64,000 nucleotides of DNA from Lepas anatifera (lineage: Eukaryota; Arthropoda; Thecostraca; Lepadidae). The stretch lies in NCBI GenBank assembly GCA_034440635.1, contig JAOTON010001692.1, forward strand, positions 62,001-126,000, in the 5' to 3' direction. Every line of letters starts with the position of its first letter. The first letter of the stretch is position 1. A program made the translations under genes and the position numbers. The notes beneath the pieces were generated by a model. The model ran no database searches, was not told the origin of the DNA, and saw only the letters and a program-made list of their open reading frames with translations. Below, in pieces: positions 11,301 through 23,207 of the stretch.

Positions 11301-14300
11301 GTTTACCCTGGAAAAGATGATAGTGATCTTAACTTATAGATTCAGCTGATCGCGCCTCCCAATGAAGGGATCTTCAGTATACCTTCTTTTTTGTTATTTA
11401 GTTGGTTCCTTAGTTCTTTTACCCTTGTATAAGCTTATCTTCGTTATTTATTCGAGCTGAGGTTTGATCCTGGAATATAGGTCCTACAACATTACATTCT
11501 AAGTCCGCATCACTCTCCTCACTCGGTTCGTTTTGCTACGGCCGCTGAGGCCACTTGCGTCGGCGCGGAGCAGCCGTTTTTGGCCCGGTGTTTTCTATTA
11601 GAGCCAGTACACCTGCGCCGTCCAGCGACTCCGAGCTAGCTGTTTTGACGGCGCCGTTGGCAGCGCAGAACGCGCTCGTCACCGCTCTCATTACTGCGCA
11701 CCATTCATCGCCGTACGCTCAGCTGATAAATGACTGCAGCGCCGCCGTCTCTGTAAACATATCCGCCATCGCAGTCACCGCTGTCATTCACGCGCACAAC
11801 GCCGACCCTAACTCTCGTCTGTGATCACCCCATTACTTCACACACAAACCACCACACAGCGCACCTTAACCCCACAAATCAACCTCACTGAGGTTACAAT
11901 GAGAGTCATCATTCCCTTACCACATCGCAGGTAACCCCAGTAAAAAACCACCAAACTGCACCGAAGCTGAGGCTTTGGATCAGATCCGTGAACCTGTTCC
12001 GGCGTTCGCACGAAAACCTATTGAACACTGAAAGAAAGCTTCATGCTTGCATTTGTTTCAACTGTATTGTTCTGAGAAGAAACTGCTCCTCGTTTTTGTG
12101 TGACAACCAATGGTTTTACTGCGTCCCACGCATGCGTGCTGCAGCCTATTCAATGCCTAGTTTTAAGGGACATATTGATTTCTTTAAATTGGGCATAATC
12201 AGTAGAGAGTTTTGTATCATAGGCATGTTTCCAGTCTCTGAGAAATGAAATGTTGTCTGTGAAATGTGTCAGGGATTAAGCTGTCTCAATCTCATCACGG
12301 AAAGACGATAGGTACCTGCATGCATTGGCACCGTATGCCAACCCCATAATGGGAAGGTTGGAGTAGGTACTGGCCAAAAATAAATAGCCTTAGACAAGTC
12401 CCTAAAATGACCTTTAAGTTCTCAAAGTTCTGAGCGAACAATCAAGCAGAACTATTTTTCAACTAGAAGCCTAACGGTTTCCTTCTCTTCCTTGATTGAA
12501 ATCTCTGTTTTGTTTACGCTCGAGTTTGCTGTCAGAAAAATGTTCCTTGTGTCCACACATTGCATTGAGTGTGGGCTTTGAACAACAAATTTGGAGAAAA
12601 CCGAATGGAATTAGTAGGTAAGGAAAGGATGGGGCGTTTTACCTTGAACCTCATTCCAATTTTCTATAGGGAGAGTGAACTTTCTTCCTTCCTGATTATG
12701 TCGGCGAATAAGAAAAGAGACAAAAATACCGCTTAAATGTTTTTTGTCGTTCACTTTTACTCCCCGTTACAGCAGGAATAATAAGGGAGGTCATTATCTT
12801 TTACTTTTTAAAATGGGTCTTAGGTACTTGTATGCGATGCGTGAGACTCGCATTCTCATTCTCGATGAAATTCTTGGACATTGTGCCAGAATGCAATCTG
12901 CAGATTCTCCCATTGAGGTGCCCTAAACTGTTCTAATTACAAGGGCGTCACCTTGAACAGGTATGGCAAGGAGCGGATTCGCAGCTTCCCAAGAGCAATC
13001 CCAGCATCCGCCACCCACCGCCCGGTTAGGAGAGCAACGAACCTCACCTTGTGGCCTACGACTTTTACCGCAATCAATCCGAGCTACGAAATCATAAAGC
13101 CTCCTCAGTCGTTGCCTATGTATGGCCGCGGCCATAACAATTTGATTCGGAGTGTCATAAACGGAACGGACAGAGTCGGGAATGCCATAGTGGCCCGGGC
13201 TTTACGGCACAGAATCAGAGCAAAAACCTCCTGAAATACGACCCTCCAACTGAATGTCTATTATGAACAAAATGTGTTGAGCCGGCGCGCGGTGCGGCGG
13301 TAAACAGGCGCGGGGCGCAGCAGGACACCGCTCATGACTGTCTGCGACGGGCCGCAAGCGCGCCGGCCGCTGCAGGCTGACGCCCGCTCAATGCGACCGC
13401 ATGCCCAGTGGTGAAACAATAGCACGGGCCTGCTGTACACCCGCTGAAATGAGGCGTGCATTACGGCTGCATAAGCCACTGATGGTCTCAGCGGTATCGC
13501 AGCTGCCATCAAAGGATGCGCGGTCGGCGCCGACTATCAGTAACGCGGCCGTCATAATTGGTCCGCCGGCAAGCCGCCCGTGGTATTGTATGCAAAGCCG
13601 ATCCGGAACCAGTCGCTGGGTGGTCGCAAATGGAACGCCTCGGAAAGGCCCGCAACGGCATAGCTTATTACGGCGCAATGGGAGCGGCGAGTATAAACCT
13701 GAATAGCCAGGACTTTTACAGGGCTGGGTAGCGTCATCGCCGCGGTGGCCGCTCAGTTTCTGTCCGATCACTACCCGCAGGAGCGCTAAAAACGAAAACT
13801 GACTCATCGCCCAAGGCGTGGAGGAGAGAGGCGGGTTAAATTGGCTGATTGCAATATGCTGCAATTACCATACCAACGCTTATGAGGAATTACTCAACAA
13901 ACCCACAGAAGTATTCATTCTTTTCAGGCACCTATTGGGCTTGTTTATGACGCCTTAATGATGCTATTCATTCATCGGCCAGTCACTTTATGGGCTGTCT
14001 GTTAAAATTATGACGGGAATTCGACACGCGCTAATTAGTGGGAAAAAACATTTGTCAGCCCATTCAGCCTTTCAGGAAGCTCATACAAGCAAAAAATGGC
14101 GTCACACCAAACAGTGGAAGCGAGAGCCTGCGCAGGAAATCACGATGGCCCGTACACAAGGCGTGACATTAACACTGATCTCCCTCGCCCTCGCAAAGTA
14201 TAGTTGGCAATGAACCATCGCCGGTGGAAAATTGTTCCCAAATCGGCGGTGCTTTTCCAATACCGACCGGTTAGAGCTTTGCGGAGCACGGATGATAAAA

Positions 14301-14530
14301 TTATAGGTGGAGCTGATGCATAAAATTCCTACTCGGCTCTTAAACGGATTAAAATATTCGTGTCTGGGTCCGTTATTACATTCGGTTCAAACCGTCAAAC
14401 TATTATATTTTTGGCAGTATGGGTGAAATTGGAAAACAATTATGCTAAGATATAAGGGGATGTAACCGATTCTCCCGGTGGGGTCCCCAGGGCTAAGTGA
14501 CAAATAGTCAGTGGTGATAAAGCACACATA
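11301..14530. other. no gene recognised; GC-rich core 13270-13800
   Basis: ORFs at 11555-11824, 12953-13234 and on both strands across 13388-13864 have no recognisable domain and overlap one another. The GC-rich core contains a TATAAA at about 13692, which alone does not support a promoter. A 16-bp perfect palindrome, TATGGCCGCGGCCATA, lies at 13121-13136. An unfamiliar gene with small exons cannot be excluded. Confidence 0.3.
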
Positions 14531-14538
14531 AGATTTGG

Positions 14539-14563
14539 ATTTCCTTGTCATTGACAAGGAAAT
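14539..14563. repeat. perfect odd palindrome, 12-bp arms, 1-base centre
   Basis: ATTTCCTTGTCA, then T, then TGACAAGGAAAT. It lies just left of a hAT-like terminus at 14577. It could be a recombination or synthesis snap-back scar. Confidence 0.8.
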
Positions 14564-15753
14564 TAAGTGACAGTGACAGTGGCGGATGCGAGGGGATCTA
14601 GGAGGCTCAAGCCCGCGCCCCCAATATCGAGAGTGCCTATAGTAACTGCATAGCCGGATGCTGTTGCGAGGGAGGCTCAAGTCACCTAGCCCCCCTCCCT
14701 CCTCTTGCTGGGGGGCTGCTGGGCTGCTAAATTGAAAATTATTTAAAATTTCGGGACAAAGCTTTGCAATTTTTCTTTCGATCTTTTACACTGTTTCCCC
14801 GATATCAGTGAACGGAAAAAATATGGAGAATACCGACGTTAGTATTTGGGCCCGAAACGATTTATGTATTTTATTCAAAACATAAAGCATGTGGCAATTC
14901 ATTAGTTTATTTAGGGATTTATGAATTATTTTGATACGGAGACGCAACTACCCATTGAGGATGGCTGAGGTCCTGAACAAAATCAAATCAGCATGCCGAC
15001 TGCGTCGCTTCATATTTGGTTTAAAACACCCGTAAACCCCATTTTTACTCAGTGCTACAGTAGCTAACCACATTGCCGCAGCATTTCAATCAAAATGTAT
15101 TGCCGAAACCTATTTCTATTTCATTCACATTCTATTACACGATTAGAGTTCTGCAATATACCTGCACGATGTCTTTTAATCCCTGGGCACCGGAAAGAAA
15201 GCTTAGCCGGCTTCATCCGTGCAAAAACGCGCAGTCCGGTGTCAGAGGTCATGGAAACCACCCTGGTAAATGCCCTGAGGCGCCATGCGACTGAGAGAAG
15301 GAAGGGGAGGGGCAGGGGGTGGCTCTGCTCATAGGGTCTGCTCCTGCTCCTCCTCAGAAATAAGGATGGGAGGAGCTAACAGGAGGTAGCAGCAGGAGCG
15401 AAATCGGTGTCCGATGGAACAGACATTGAGGAATTATCAGCTGTTCGCGACTGATCAGCGACAACATGGCGGGCATAGCAAAGCTAATGGGCTATCGAAA
15501 TTTGATTAACACCTCCCATGCTCATTTAATGTATTTAAGCGGAAATGATACACGAAAAAGCGGTGAAATCGCAATCAAAACTACTAACCAACATCAATTT
15601 TTCATGTAAAACAATTTGTTTTACCTTATCAGTTAATTGAAATTCGTGCAACGCCTGAATTTGGCTTCCCCAACCTCTTAAAAAACACCTCTCGAATGAG
15701 GGAAGATTGAAAGTTTTAGGGCAATGCTAGTTTTAGGGGAAAATATTTTTGCG

Positions 15754-16723
15754 TTAACACCCGCCCCGTGGGCCTCCGAGACACCTTCGCCATGGTGGGT
15801 GTTTCAAACACCCCCTCGAACTCAGCTTCTATGTGGAATAGCGAGAAAGCGTGAACGCTGGTGGATAGCCCATAAAAATTTATGGAGAAACTACATTTGC
15901 CACTTTTGGGCTCAGGTCAATATTGAAGTCATGACAGGCCAAAGAAAGTGGCATGTTAGAAAGAGTTTCTAGGCCCCAGCGTCTGACAGAGTTGAGTGAT
16001 AATCATTTTAGGCACCATTTGCTTCCTCTCGTTACGGCGAATCGAATGATGTATAATATGACTATACTAGGTCAAAACATACAAAATGACCTGACCTAAG
16101 ATCACGTCAAGGTCACTACCTGACCTATCATAGTCAATATACATATCAATAGGTTCGTAATAACAATAAAAACGTAATTGTGTCAAAATAAAAGCTCTAT
16201 CATCATTTCCGGCAAAGTTATTGACCTAAGTCTGAAAACCTGCTCAAGGAGTCCCTGATGAACACTCAAAGATCATAGGTCCAAACTTGCAACACAAATT
16301 TAAAAAAGGCCTATGAAACTATTATTTTGGAAAACGAACCTATTCCAAGCGGTATCTACAGAAATATACCAATTTTCGGTTAATCTCCGTTTTCCCCATG
16401 CATTTCCAATCGAGACGTCATGATCCGTATCTGACCGTAGGTCCTCGATATGAAAAATCCAGGGACATATTTTTAGTTCTCTCTGGGCCCGTTATGTGGA
16501 ATAAATTTCAATTCGATAGCTCCACCCTTTTGTTACTTATGCCACCTTTAATATTTTTGGAGGTGACGTCACTTGACCTGCACTGGTAACCTGACCTGAG
16601 ATGGCCCAACCTTAAAATTTTAGAAGCTGTGCTAAATACGGTGGCGCTTCGCACCACCGTTTTTTCGTGCTGCCGGAAACCCCGAGGGGGGTGTTCAAAA
16701 ACCTTCTACCAGGGCGACGGTAA
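15754..16723 (+). mobile_element. AGGTCA-rich TTAA-flanked element, piggyBac-like non-autonomous, ~970 bp
   Basis: It opens TTAACACCCGCCCCGTGGG and closes with a decayed form of the family end GGGCGAGGGTTAA. The family order is visible. A GC-rich head comes first with a 'ggtgtttcaaacacccc' hairpin. A body follows with many AGGTCA/TGACCT hexamers, e.g. TGACCTGACCTAAGATCACG and CAAGGTCACTACCTGACC near 16090-16130. Near the end there are a GGCGCTTCGCACCACC-type hairpin and 'cccgaggggggtgttcaaa'. It has no transposase. TTAA ends followed by CCC fit piggyBac MITEs; this class is an inference. Confidence 0.8.
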
Positions 16724-16876
16724 GAAGAAAAGAGAGAAATAACATGCTTGAATAGATGAAGGTTTTTCCAAGACGTTTTTGCTCATTATTTTCTTTTGAG
16801 TAGGTAATGCGACTGAATATCACCGCTGTCAGCTTTTTTCTAGATTTCAACATACATCCCTATAGTGGCGTATGTT

Positions 16877-17452
16877 TTAATACGGCGCCCTCAGCTCTCA
16901 CCCTATTCAGAGGCTCTGCCGAGAAATGTGCCCGGAACCTATGTGCCCGGGACCTATGGCTCAGAAGGCAGATACTCTACCACTGAGCCACACAACCTCT
17001 CCCGAAATACTACGATTTTGGGAGTAAGAAGTTTTGATTTGCGGTCTCTACAGAAATGCAGCCGGTTTTCTGTCATTTATCGTTTTTCCCATGTATTTTC
17101 AATGCAAAGTTCATGATCCGTACCTGACCCTAGGTCATCGCTCTAAGAGATATCATTAGGACATCTGTAGTACTCGGTGGTTTTGTTATGTGATATGAGT
17201 ATTAGACCTATAGATAAAACCTGTTTTACTCGCGTCGCTTGCAACACTTTTGGAGGTGAGGTCACTTGACCTGGCCTGGTGACCTGACCTGAGATGACTA
17301 AATCTGAAATTTTGGGAAAAGTTATGCATTAGATCAAGGATAAGATATGTCATGTTACGGCGGCGCCTAACGCCGTTTTTTCTGGCACCGTAAGGAATCC
17401 CAAAATGGGGGTGGTGTTTAAACATCCCTCCTCGCACTGGTTCGCGGTTTAA
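16877..17452 (+). mobile_element. AGGTCA-rich TTAA element, internally deleted copy with tRNA-like insert
   Basis: The 3' part (from about 17005) matches the family: CATGATCCGTACCTGACC, GAGGTCACTTGACCTGGCC, TGACCTGACCTGAGATGAC, then the GGCGGCGCC hairpin. It ends at TTAA 17449-17452. The left TTAA is at 16877. Most of the usual 5' body is replaced by about 100 bp containing a tRNA-like segment. Confidence 0.7.
16921..17000 (-). other. degenerate tRNA-like segment (A-box present)
   Basis: The minus strand reads GTGTGGCTCAGTGGTAGAGT, which fits a polymerase III A box (TGGCTCAGTGG) in a tRNA D-arm context. The downstream part has only CCCGGG-like remnants and no intact B box or paired T arm. 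It is probably a decayed tRNA gene or a SINE head, not a functional tRNA. Confidence 0.35.
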
Positions 17453-19265
17453 CACTATTGCGCCACCACTGTAAAAAAGTCAGAATCGGTAGGGGGGCTC
17501 CATCGGCCCCCGTGGTATCTCCGAAAGTTCTTGACCGATTTCAATGAAACAAAAACCTTTTTTATGTGAACTCTCTGTTTAGCTATACATATTTTCAAAA
17601 ATTTTAGAAGGGGGGGTCAAGGGGGCAAAACAGTAGGATATTTTGAACTTTTTTCAACTGGTTACTGCGCCTCCATTTGTTATTGGATATGTATGAAACT
17701 TCGTGAGAAGTTTCATAATTGTATGCTGATACACATATATTTCGGGTTTGTGGAAATTCGAAATTCAAGGGCGGAGTCAAGAGGGGTAAATACCGGAAAT
17801 TTTCGGATATATGCTGTTGACCCTGTTGTCTTATCTGAAGTGACTTGACGTTTGTGACTTGTAATGAAAGATGTTAGGAGCCTATTTTTACTGTTTTTTC
17901 CCACGGGCGGATGTAGGAGATTCAAAAAGGGGGCAGTAACAAAGTTGTTGCTTATTACCGTTTTTTTCGTATTGAGAGGCTTGGTTCTCCAAATTTTACC
18001 TGCAAAATGTTGATTCTGATACAAGCTGAAATTTTGCACGTATATTGATGCTAATTCATAGGCGGTTCCAGGAGCAGAAAAACGAAGTAAACTCATGAAA
18101 TAATAAACAAGAGTTGTTATGCATCTCGTTATAAATTGCTGCTCCCACGCCCTTAGCCCCTCTCTCCCCGAAATGTTTTCCTAGATCCGCCACTAAGTGT
18201 CAACACTTCCGGCGTGCGTACGTTGGGAGGCGAAGATAACAGCTTCAAAGGGTTAGTGGGCCGGCGTGAGATAAGACAATGCCCGGTCCCATGGCACCAC
18301 TGCCAATACTGCCTCAGTGCGATAACAGCGCCGCGGTAACTCTTTGTACTCCAATATGTCCAATATGACAATGTAAGCTACATCAAGCGTCTGGAAGTAC
18401 GGACGGTAAGATGTATCCACACGGTGGTTAGCTTGGCTCAACATCCTCATGAATTCATAATCAGCTGTTTTAATACGATATTCTACTTAGTAGGAATTTT
18501 GTTCCAGTTACCCGACTCAAATTATGGTCTGACGTCGCCACTGGCATGAAAACCATCAGCAAATAATATATATTGATACAAAACAGTGGCCAAACAATCT
18601 CAAAAGTTCGATTGAAATCACACTATTGATATACATGTCTCGTAAAATATGAAAATTATACCCCCAGTTCTTTCTCCTGGATCCGCCTTTGGTGGACACT
18701 GAATGTAAGTGAAATATAGTATACAACATCCATTATACATCTTTATTATTTTTGTACCTCAGAGTCAATAATTTCAACAGAATAATGCGGTTACGAGTCA
18801 GTATCGTGCCAAATGCCCCACCCAAACCTCGCTCTGCCACCGCCACTGATCCAAAAAACGAAACGAAGCACAGATATCTGTTGCAACTATACATCAAGAA
18901 CTTTCGCATTGCTAAAAAAGAATTACTTCTGATCAAAGAGCATTGTGCAACTGATATATAATGCCCCCAATTATATACTCCTGGAACCGGCTTTGGAACA
19001 CAAAACCGCAAAGTAAGCACCGATATGATCACATTGATAAAGTAACGAGGCAATCATTGCATTGCGCAAAAAAACAAGGAATTTTGTACCAGAAATAGAG
19101 CAAGTAACAGCTGAGCTAGTTCTTCTCATAGCCGGTTAACATGCCCCCCAAAACATGTCCCTGGAGTCGCCCATGGACCACTTAGAATTTTCTTTTAAGT
19201 TCTGCTTGATGCAAAATTGATTGTTAGGAAAAGTCACAAAGAATGAAAGCGATGTCTCTTCAGGT
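17453..19265. other. no gene recognised; scattered element-end fragments
   Basis: Fragments resembling hAT ends (GGATCCGCC, AGTGGCGGAT) occur near 17890, 18185 and 18680. A hairpin with 11-bp arms TATGAAACTTC/GAAGTTTCATA and loop GTGA is at 17692-17717. Short ORFs here show no domain. Confidence 0.35.
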
Positions 19266-19325
19266 TTAACCACGCCACGAGAAAAACCGTCGGGGGGGCC
19301 TCTGGAGCCCCCTACACTAATAGGG

Positions 19326-20975
19326 TTAACAGTCAACACCCGCCCCAGTGGGCCTCAAGCCATCTTGAACACCCTTCAGATCATCAACATCAACACCCCT
19401 GGATCTCAGCACCTATACAGGATAGCTAAAAACTCAAATACTGGCGAATACTTCATTAGAATCAAAGAATAAACTACACAAGTCACTTTTTGGCTCGGGT
19501 CAGTATTGAGGTAATGACAGATCAAAGAAGTCCAGGGATTAGATACGAGTTTCTGGGCTTATTTAGGCACCACTCGCTTCCTCTCGTTACGGCAAATCCA
19601 ATGATGCATGATATGACCAGACTTGGTCAAAACATAAATATTACCCGACCTAATGTTAGGTAAATGTCACCATCCGGCTCAAAATAGTCAATATGTAATC
19701 GATCAGCTAGAAAATTTTTCTAACATCATTCGAAGCTCTTGAGATGCGCTTTCATTACAGCGGCATTCATTTTCGTGTAGGTCAAAGTCCAGGGAGCTAC
19801 AGGTCACTAAATATTGGGCATAATCTTGGGAATGTCCATAGCCACCCATGCATAAGGGCGTTTACTTTTTCGCTAATAGCTTCCAAACCAAATAAGATAC
19901 AGCCATAGTTTATGCACCATTGCAATCCTCTCGTCAATACGAATCGAATTATATATGTAATATTGCTATGTCAGGTCAAATTTAATAATTTGACCTGACC
20001 CAGGTCAACGGTCTGACCCAACTTGACCTGGTATAGTCATGATGTATATCATTTGACTTCCAGTGACTATACAAACACTTTGGTGACAAAATAAAAGCTC
20101 TATCTTAGTTTATTCAAATTTTATAGAGGAAAACACCAAAAATGCTTATTTGACCTAAGGTGACCTTTTAAAGGTCACAAGTCAAAAATTTTGAGCATGC
20201 AGCTTCGGAAATGGGCTAAAAGAAAGTCGCAACCGATGTTTGAAGTTGATTCTATCCATACTTACTGAGAAAGAGCTCATTTCGTGATTTTCCCCATGTA
20301 TTGACAATTTATTTATTTATTTATTTATTTCAACATCACGGTGCTCATCCATATCAATGGCTATTAATGAGCCCAGGTCAAAATGGGGGTGGATGGGACA
20401 GACACGCGACAGTCAAAATTGGGTACAAGTCAAGTCAAGAAAAGTCGAGTCAAAATCGGGTCACTCATCAACCGAGCAGATGCTTTTTGGCGTCGTTTGA
20501 AGCTGGAGAGGGAGCCATCCCGGATCGCCGGTGGCAGTCCGTTGAATGCTGCTGCAGCACGGTGCATAAAGCTCTCCTCCCAGTTTCAGTTCTTAGGCGT
20601 GGGAGGCATAAATCTACGTCTTGGCGAGTAGTGCGGTTTCTGAATTCACAATGGGGAGGTCATGCTCTGCACATGACCTTAGGTCACCAATATCAAAAAT
20701 CCCGGAACCAATGTTGTAGCTCCTGGTGGGCCCAATATGTGGTATGAGTTTCAACTTGATCGATTAACCCTTCTTTTGTTATGCGGTCCAAGTATTTTTG
20801 AGGTGGGTCACTCACCTGGCCTGGTGACCTGACCTGATATGACCTTGAGCCAAAATTTTCAGGAAAGATGTAAAAATGATGAAGGAACAGCTAGACCAAG
20901 TTTGGGCTGCGCGCGCTGTTTTTATCACTTCGGAAACCCGAGGGGAGTCTAAAGCCCCCACCCGGGGAAGGTTAA
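19326..20975 (+). mobile_element. AGGTCA-rich TTAA element split by a retrotransposon insertion
   Basis: It starts at TTAA 19326 with 'caacacccgccccagtgggcctc' and ends 'cccggggaaggttaa' at 20975. The body is longer than in other copies and rich in TGACCT/AGGTCA, e.g. TGACCTGACCCAGGTCAACG near 19990. A non-LTR retrotransposon fragment interrupts it at 20306-20645. Another TTAA-ended 64-bp remnant (19266-19329) abuts its left end. Confidence 0.7.
20306..20645 (-). mobile_element. 5'-truncated non-LTR retrotransposon 3' end with (AAAT)n tail
   Basis: Read on the minus strand, the fragment encodes a reverse-transcriptase C-terminal tail (AFNGLPPAIRDGSLSSFKRR, the usual W/FN-LP...F motif). A 3' untranslated stretch and an AAAT repeat tail at 20309-20330 follow. 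The surrounding TTAA element is cut at the normally continuous phrase 'ccatg.atttccaatgg'. The flanks ATTGACAAT and ATTCACAAT form an imperfect 9-bp target duplication. This is a dead-on-arrival insertion of a CR1/Jockey-like element. Confidence 0.7.
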
Positions 20976-21000
20976 AATATTAGTTTTAGGTGGATAGATT

Positions 21001-21227
21001 TATTATGTTCTTACTGATGCTATCTTAAACTCTTCTGGACGTGAGATCACTTAACCTGCACTGGTAACCTGACAGAGATGACACATCCTTAACTTTTTTT
21101 AAAATTTTGGAATTAATCAGGGTTAAAATGTGCTAAGTACGGCGGCAATTTGCGACGCCGTTTCTTAGTGCCGTCGGAAAAAAACCCGAGGGGTTTTCAA
21201 ACACCTCTTCACTGGTGCGAGGGTTAA
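21001..21227 (+). mobile_element. 3' fragment of an AGGTCA-rich TTAA element
   Basis: It shows the family's distal part: 'gtgagatcacttaacctgcactggtaacctga', the GGCGGCAATTTGCGACGCCG hairpin and GGTGCGAGGGTTAA at the end. The 5' part is missing. Confidence 0.75.
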
Positions 21228-21499
21228 ATTGAGAACCAGCAGACCCAAAAAAGCCAAGAACATCAATATTTTTTATATTTAGCCAGGGATTCGATTGATA
21301 TGCTGCATGACCTTGAAAATGTTATTCAAATCCTTAGATCATGTCCGTCACCACATAACCCTTATTCTTACGTCCTGTTTCATTTAAAAGTTATAGATTT
21401 TCACTTGAAAAACTGGAAGTTTGGTAACCCCTACTGGCCTTAATTTTTGCCCTACAGACTTTAGTTTTTACCTCTCGTTCACAGAAGTGTACCTGACTT

Positions 21500-21990
21500 C
21501 AGGCAACCCGAGGCAAATAACTCTTAACATACCAATATGTGCTGCACGGTCACACGTTGGGGACTGTCCGGAATGTCAAATACTTAGGCTTCAACCCTCA
21601 GCAAAGACAGTAGCTGGAATGAGCGCATCGAGAAGACTTGTTCCAAAGCTAACAAATCTCTTGGTTTCTTGAAGGGGAATTTGAAAATCAGCTCCCGGAA
21701 GATCAAAGAAGCTGCCTACAAGGTATATGTACGTCCCATTTTATAATATGCGAGTGCCCTCTGGGACCCTCACCATCAACAGAACACCAATATAATAGAA
21801 GCTATTCAACGTAGGGCGGCAAGGCTCGTAATGAGAGACTACCGGAAAACGGTCAGCTTCACAGCAATTCTAAAAGAGCTCAAGTGACAATCTCTTGAAG
21901 AGCGGTGGAAAAAGATCGGATAACGATGCGTAAAAAGATAAAACACGGCATGATGGATGCAGAAGGCATAAAAAGTAGACCTGCACCGCT
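21500..21990 (+). pseudogene. decayed non-LTR reverse transcriptase, C-terminal part
   Basis: With frame changes the plus strand gives SLGFLKGNLKISSRKIKEAA, YKVYVRPIL, YASALWDPHHQQ, IEAIQRRAARLVMRDY and SLEERWKKI. This is the typical thumb and C-terminal order of CR1/Jockey-type retrotransposon polymerases. In-frame stops follow 'RPIL' and 'ELK', and upstream 'VKYLGFN' is in a shifted frame. The catalytic domain is absent. It is a dead, 5'-truncated copy. Confidence 0.8.
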
Positions 21991-22199
21991 GAATTCAATT
22001 TAACTCAAGAATTCAATTAAACAGGTAGCTAAAAGCATCAGCTTGGGCCATGTATTTTGAAGCAGTGACAGAATTCGAGGTCAAATAACTTCATAACTAT
22101 TTGGGAAATGTCACTTTAGGTGTTCATTGTCAGCAAACCATGTTTTTATCAGCAAGCTTTGGGACACAAAAACATTGTTTACCCTCTTGTTCGCCTGAG

Positions 22200-22490
22200 G
22201 GGGAGGGGGTATTGGCCGGATGCCCCTGCTTGGGACCGCGCCTGCGCCGGCCCAGTTTTCCACTGGGCGAGCCCGCCGGCCCACCGCCGCCGCCCCCCAT
22301 CTGGGGCCGGTAATGGCATGCAAACGGCTGATCCTGGCCGCGATACGGCGGCGCCGATTATAGCGGGGCGGCGCGCCGGACCCGTGGGAACCGGCCAGCC
22401 CCCGTCCCAGCCAAGCCACAGCCGCGCCGCCCTCTCCTGTCCATGTTTCGCAAAACGGCTTCGCACTCTCAGTTGTAGTCTCGCAAATAT
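22200..22490. other. GC-rich CpG-dense patch
   Basis: About 290 bases rich in CpG and CCGCC/GGCGC blocks contain overlapping ORFs in both strands. No ORF shows a domain. It could be a CpG island of an unseen gene or a repeat. Confidence 0.25.
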
Positions 22491-23099
22491 CGAGAGAGAA
22501 ATGTGTGCCAAGGGGTGTAGTCAGGATTTCGCTCAGGGAGGAGCAGCATAAAAAAGAGCCCCCGCTATGGTGTCAAAAGTGCCCCGCAATAGCACCAAAG
22601 GGCCCTATAATACGCAGAAAGGGTACCCGCGAGTGCTTCTAAATCTCACTGTAACAAAAAAAGCCCCATACAGGACCGGATTCGTCCGATCGGTTTGGGG
22701 GCCAACTCAAACAGAAAAAAGTCGAATGGCCAAGAAGGCGGCTGGCAAGACTGAGCCGGTTAAATCAAACCTTCAGATCTGCCTTGCCTAGACAAGGGCT
22801 TCAAGCGAGAGTGCCACTCAAATATCTCAAGTGTGCCAGGACAAAACATTTGTGTACCTATCATTTTAATTTTGACACCAATCGTACTGGAATAGGAAAA
22901 AGGGCCTTCAGCTTTTTCCTCTTCGGGAGGAATTTATTTCAACTTGTCAGAAACTTTTTCCGAACAGATAGAAAAGCCTAGAAATGTTTTTTTAAAGGGA
23001 GATACGCGAAAAATTTTTATTGGCTAGATCGAAAGGTCACTAAAAGTTGTTTCAGAAGAAAGCGTCATTATATTAATATTAGGCTGTGCAATCAATTGT
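22491..23099. other. no gene recognised
   Basis: No domain-bearing ORF and no repeat family was recognised. Confidence 0.35.
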
Positions 23100-23207
23100 G
23101 GGTCCAACTAGTTTCAATGAGCACTATAGTTACAGAGGCTTCTTCTGATGGTCACTGTAGGGCCCGCTGACTACAAAGGACCCTGCTAACCATGGCGCTC
23201 TCGTACC
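23100..23207 (+). repeat. minisatellite block A, ~20-bp GGGCCCTGCTGGTCACAGAG-like units
   Basis: Units such as 'ggtcactgtagggcccgctgactacaaaggaccctgctaacc' match the arrays at 24260-24590, 25598-25835 and 33640-34030. This block is cut off by the TTAA element that begins at 23208. Confidence 0.6.

Larger units (their letters stand above)
14573..18194. mobile_element. possible hAT-type element, about 3.6 kb, with nested insertions
   Basis: The left end has CAGTGGCGGATG (from 14577) and the right end CTAGATCCGCCACT (to 18194), the inverted-terminus style of the better copies at 49610-49981 and 31027-37355. A 7-of-8 duplication, AAGTGACA (14565-14572) and AAGTGTCA (18195-18202), can be drawn. 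That placement adds four bases to the expected left terminus. Two TTAA elements sit inside. No transposase ORF was found. The pairing of ends is uncertain. Confidence 0.3.

Noticed and set aside
13388..13864. 158-codon minus-strand ORF as a gene
   Set aside because: It overlaps competing ORFs on both strands in GC-rich sequence and shows no domain, splice context or composition bias.
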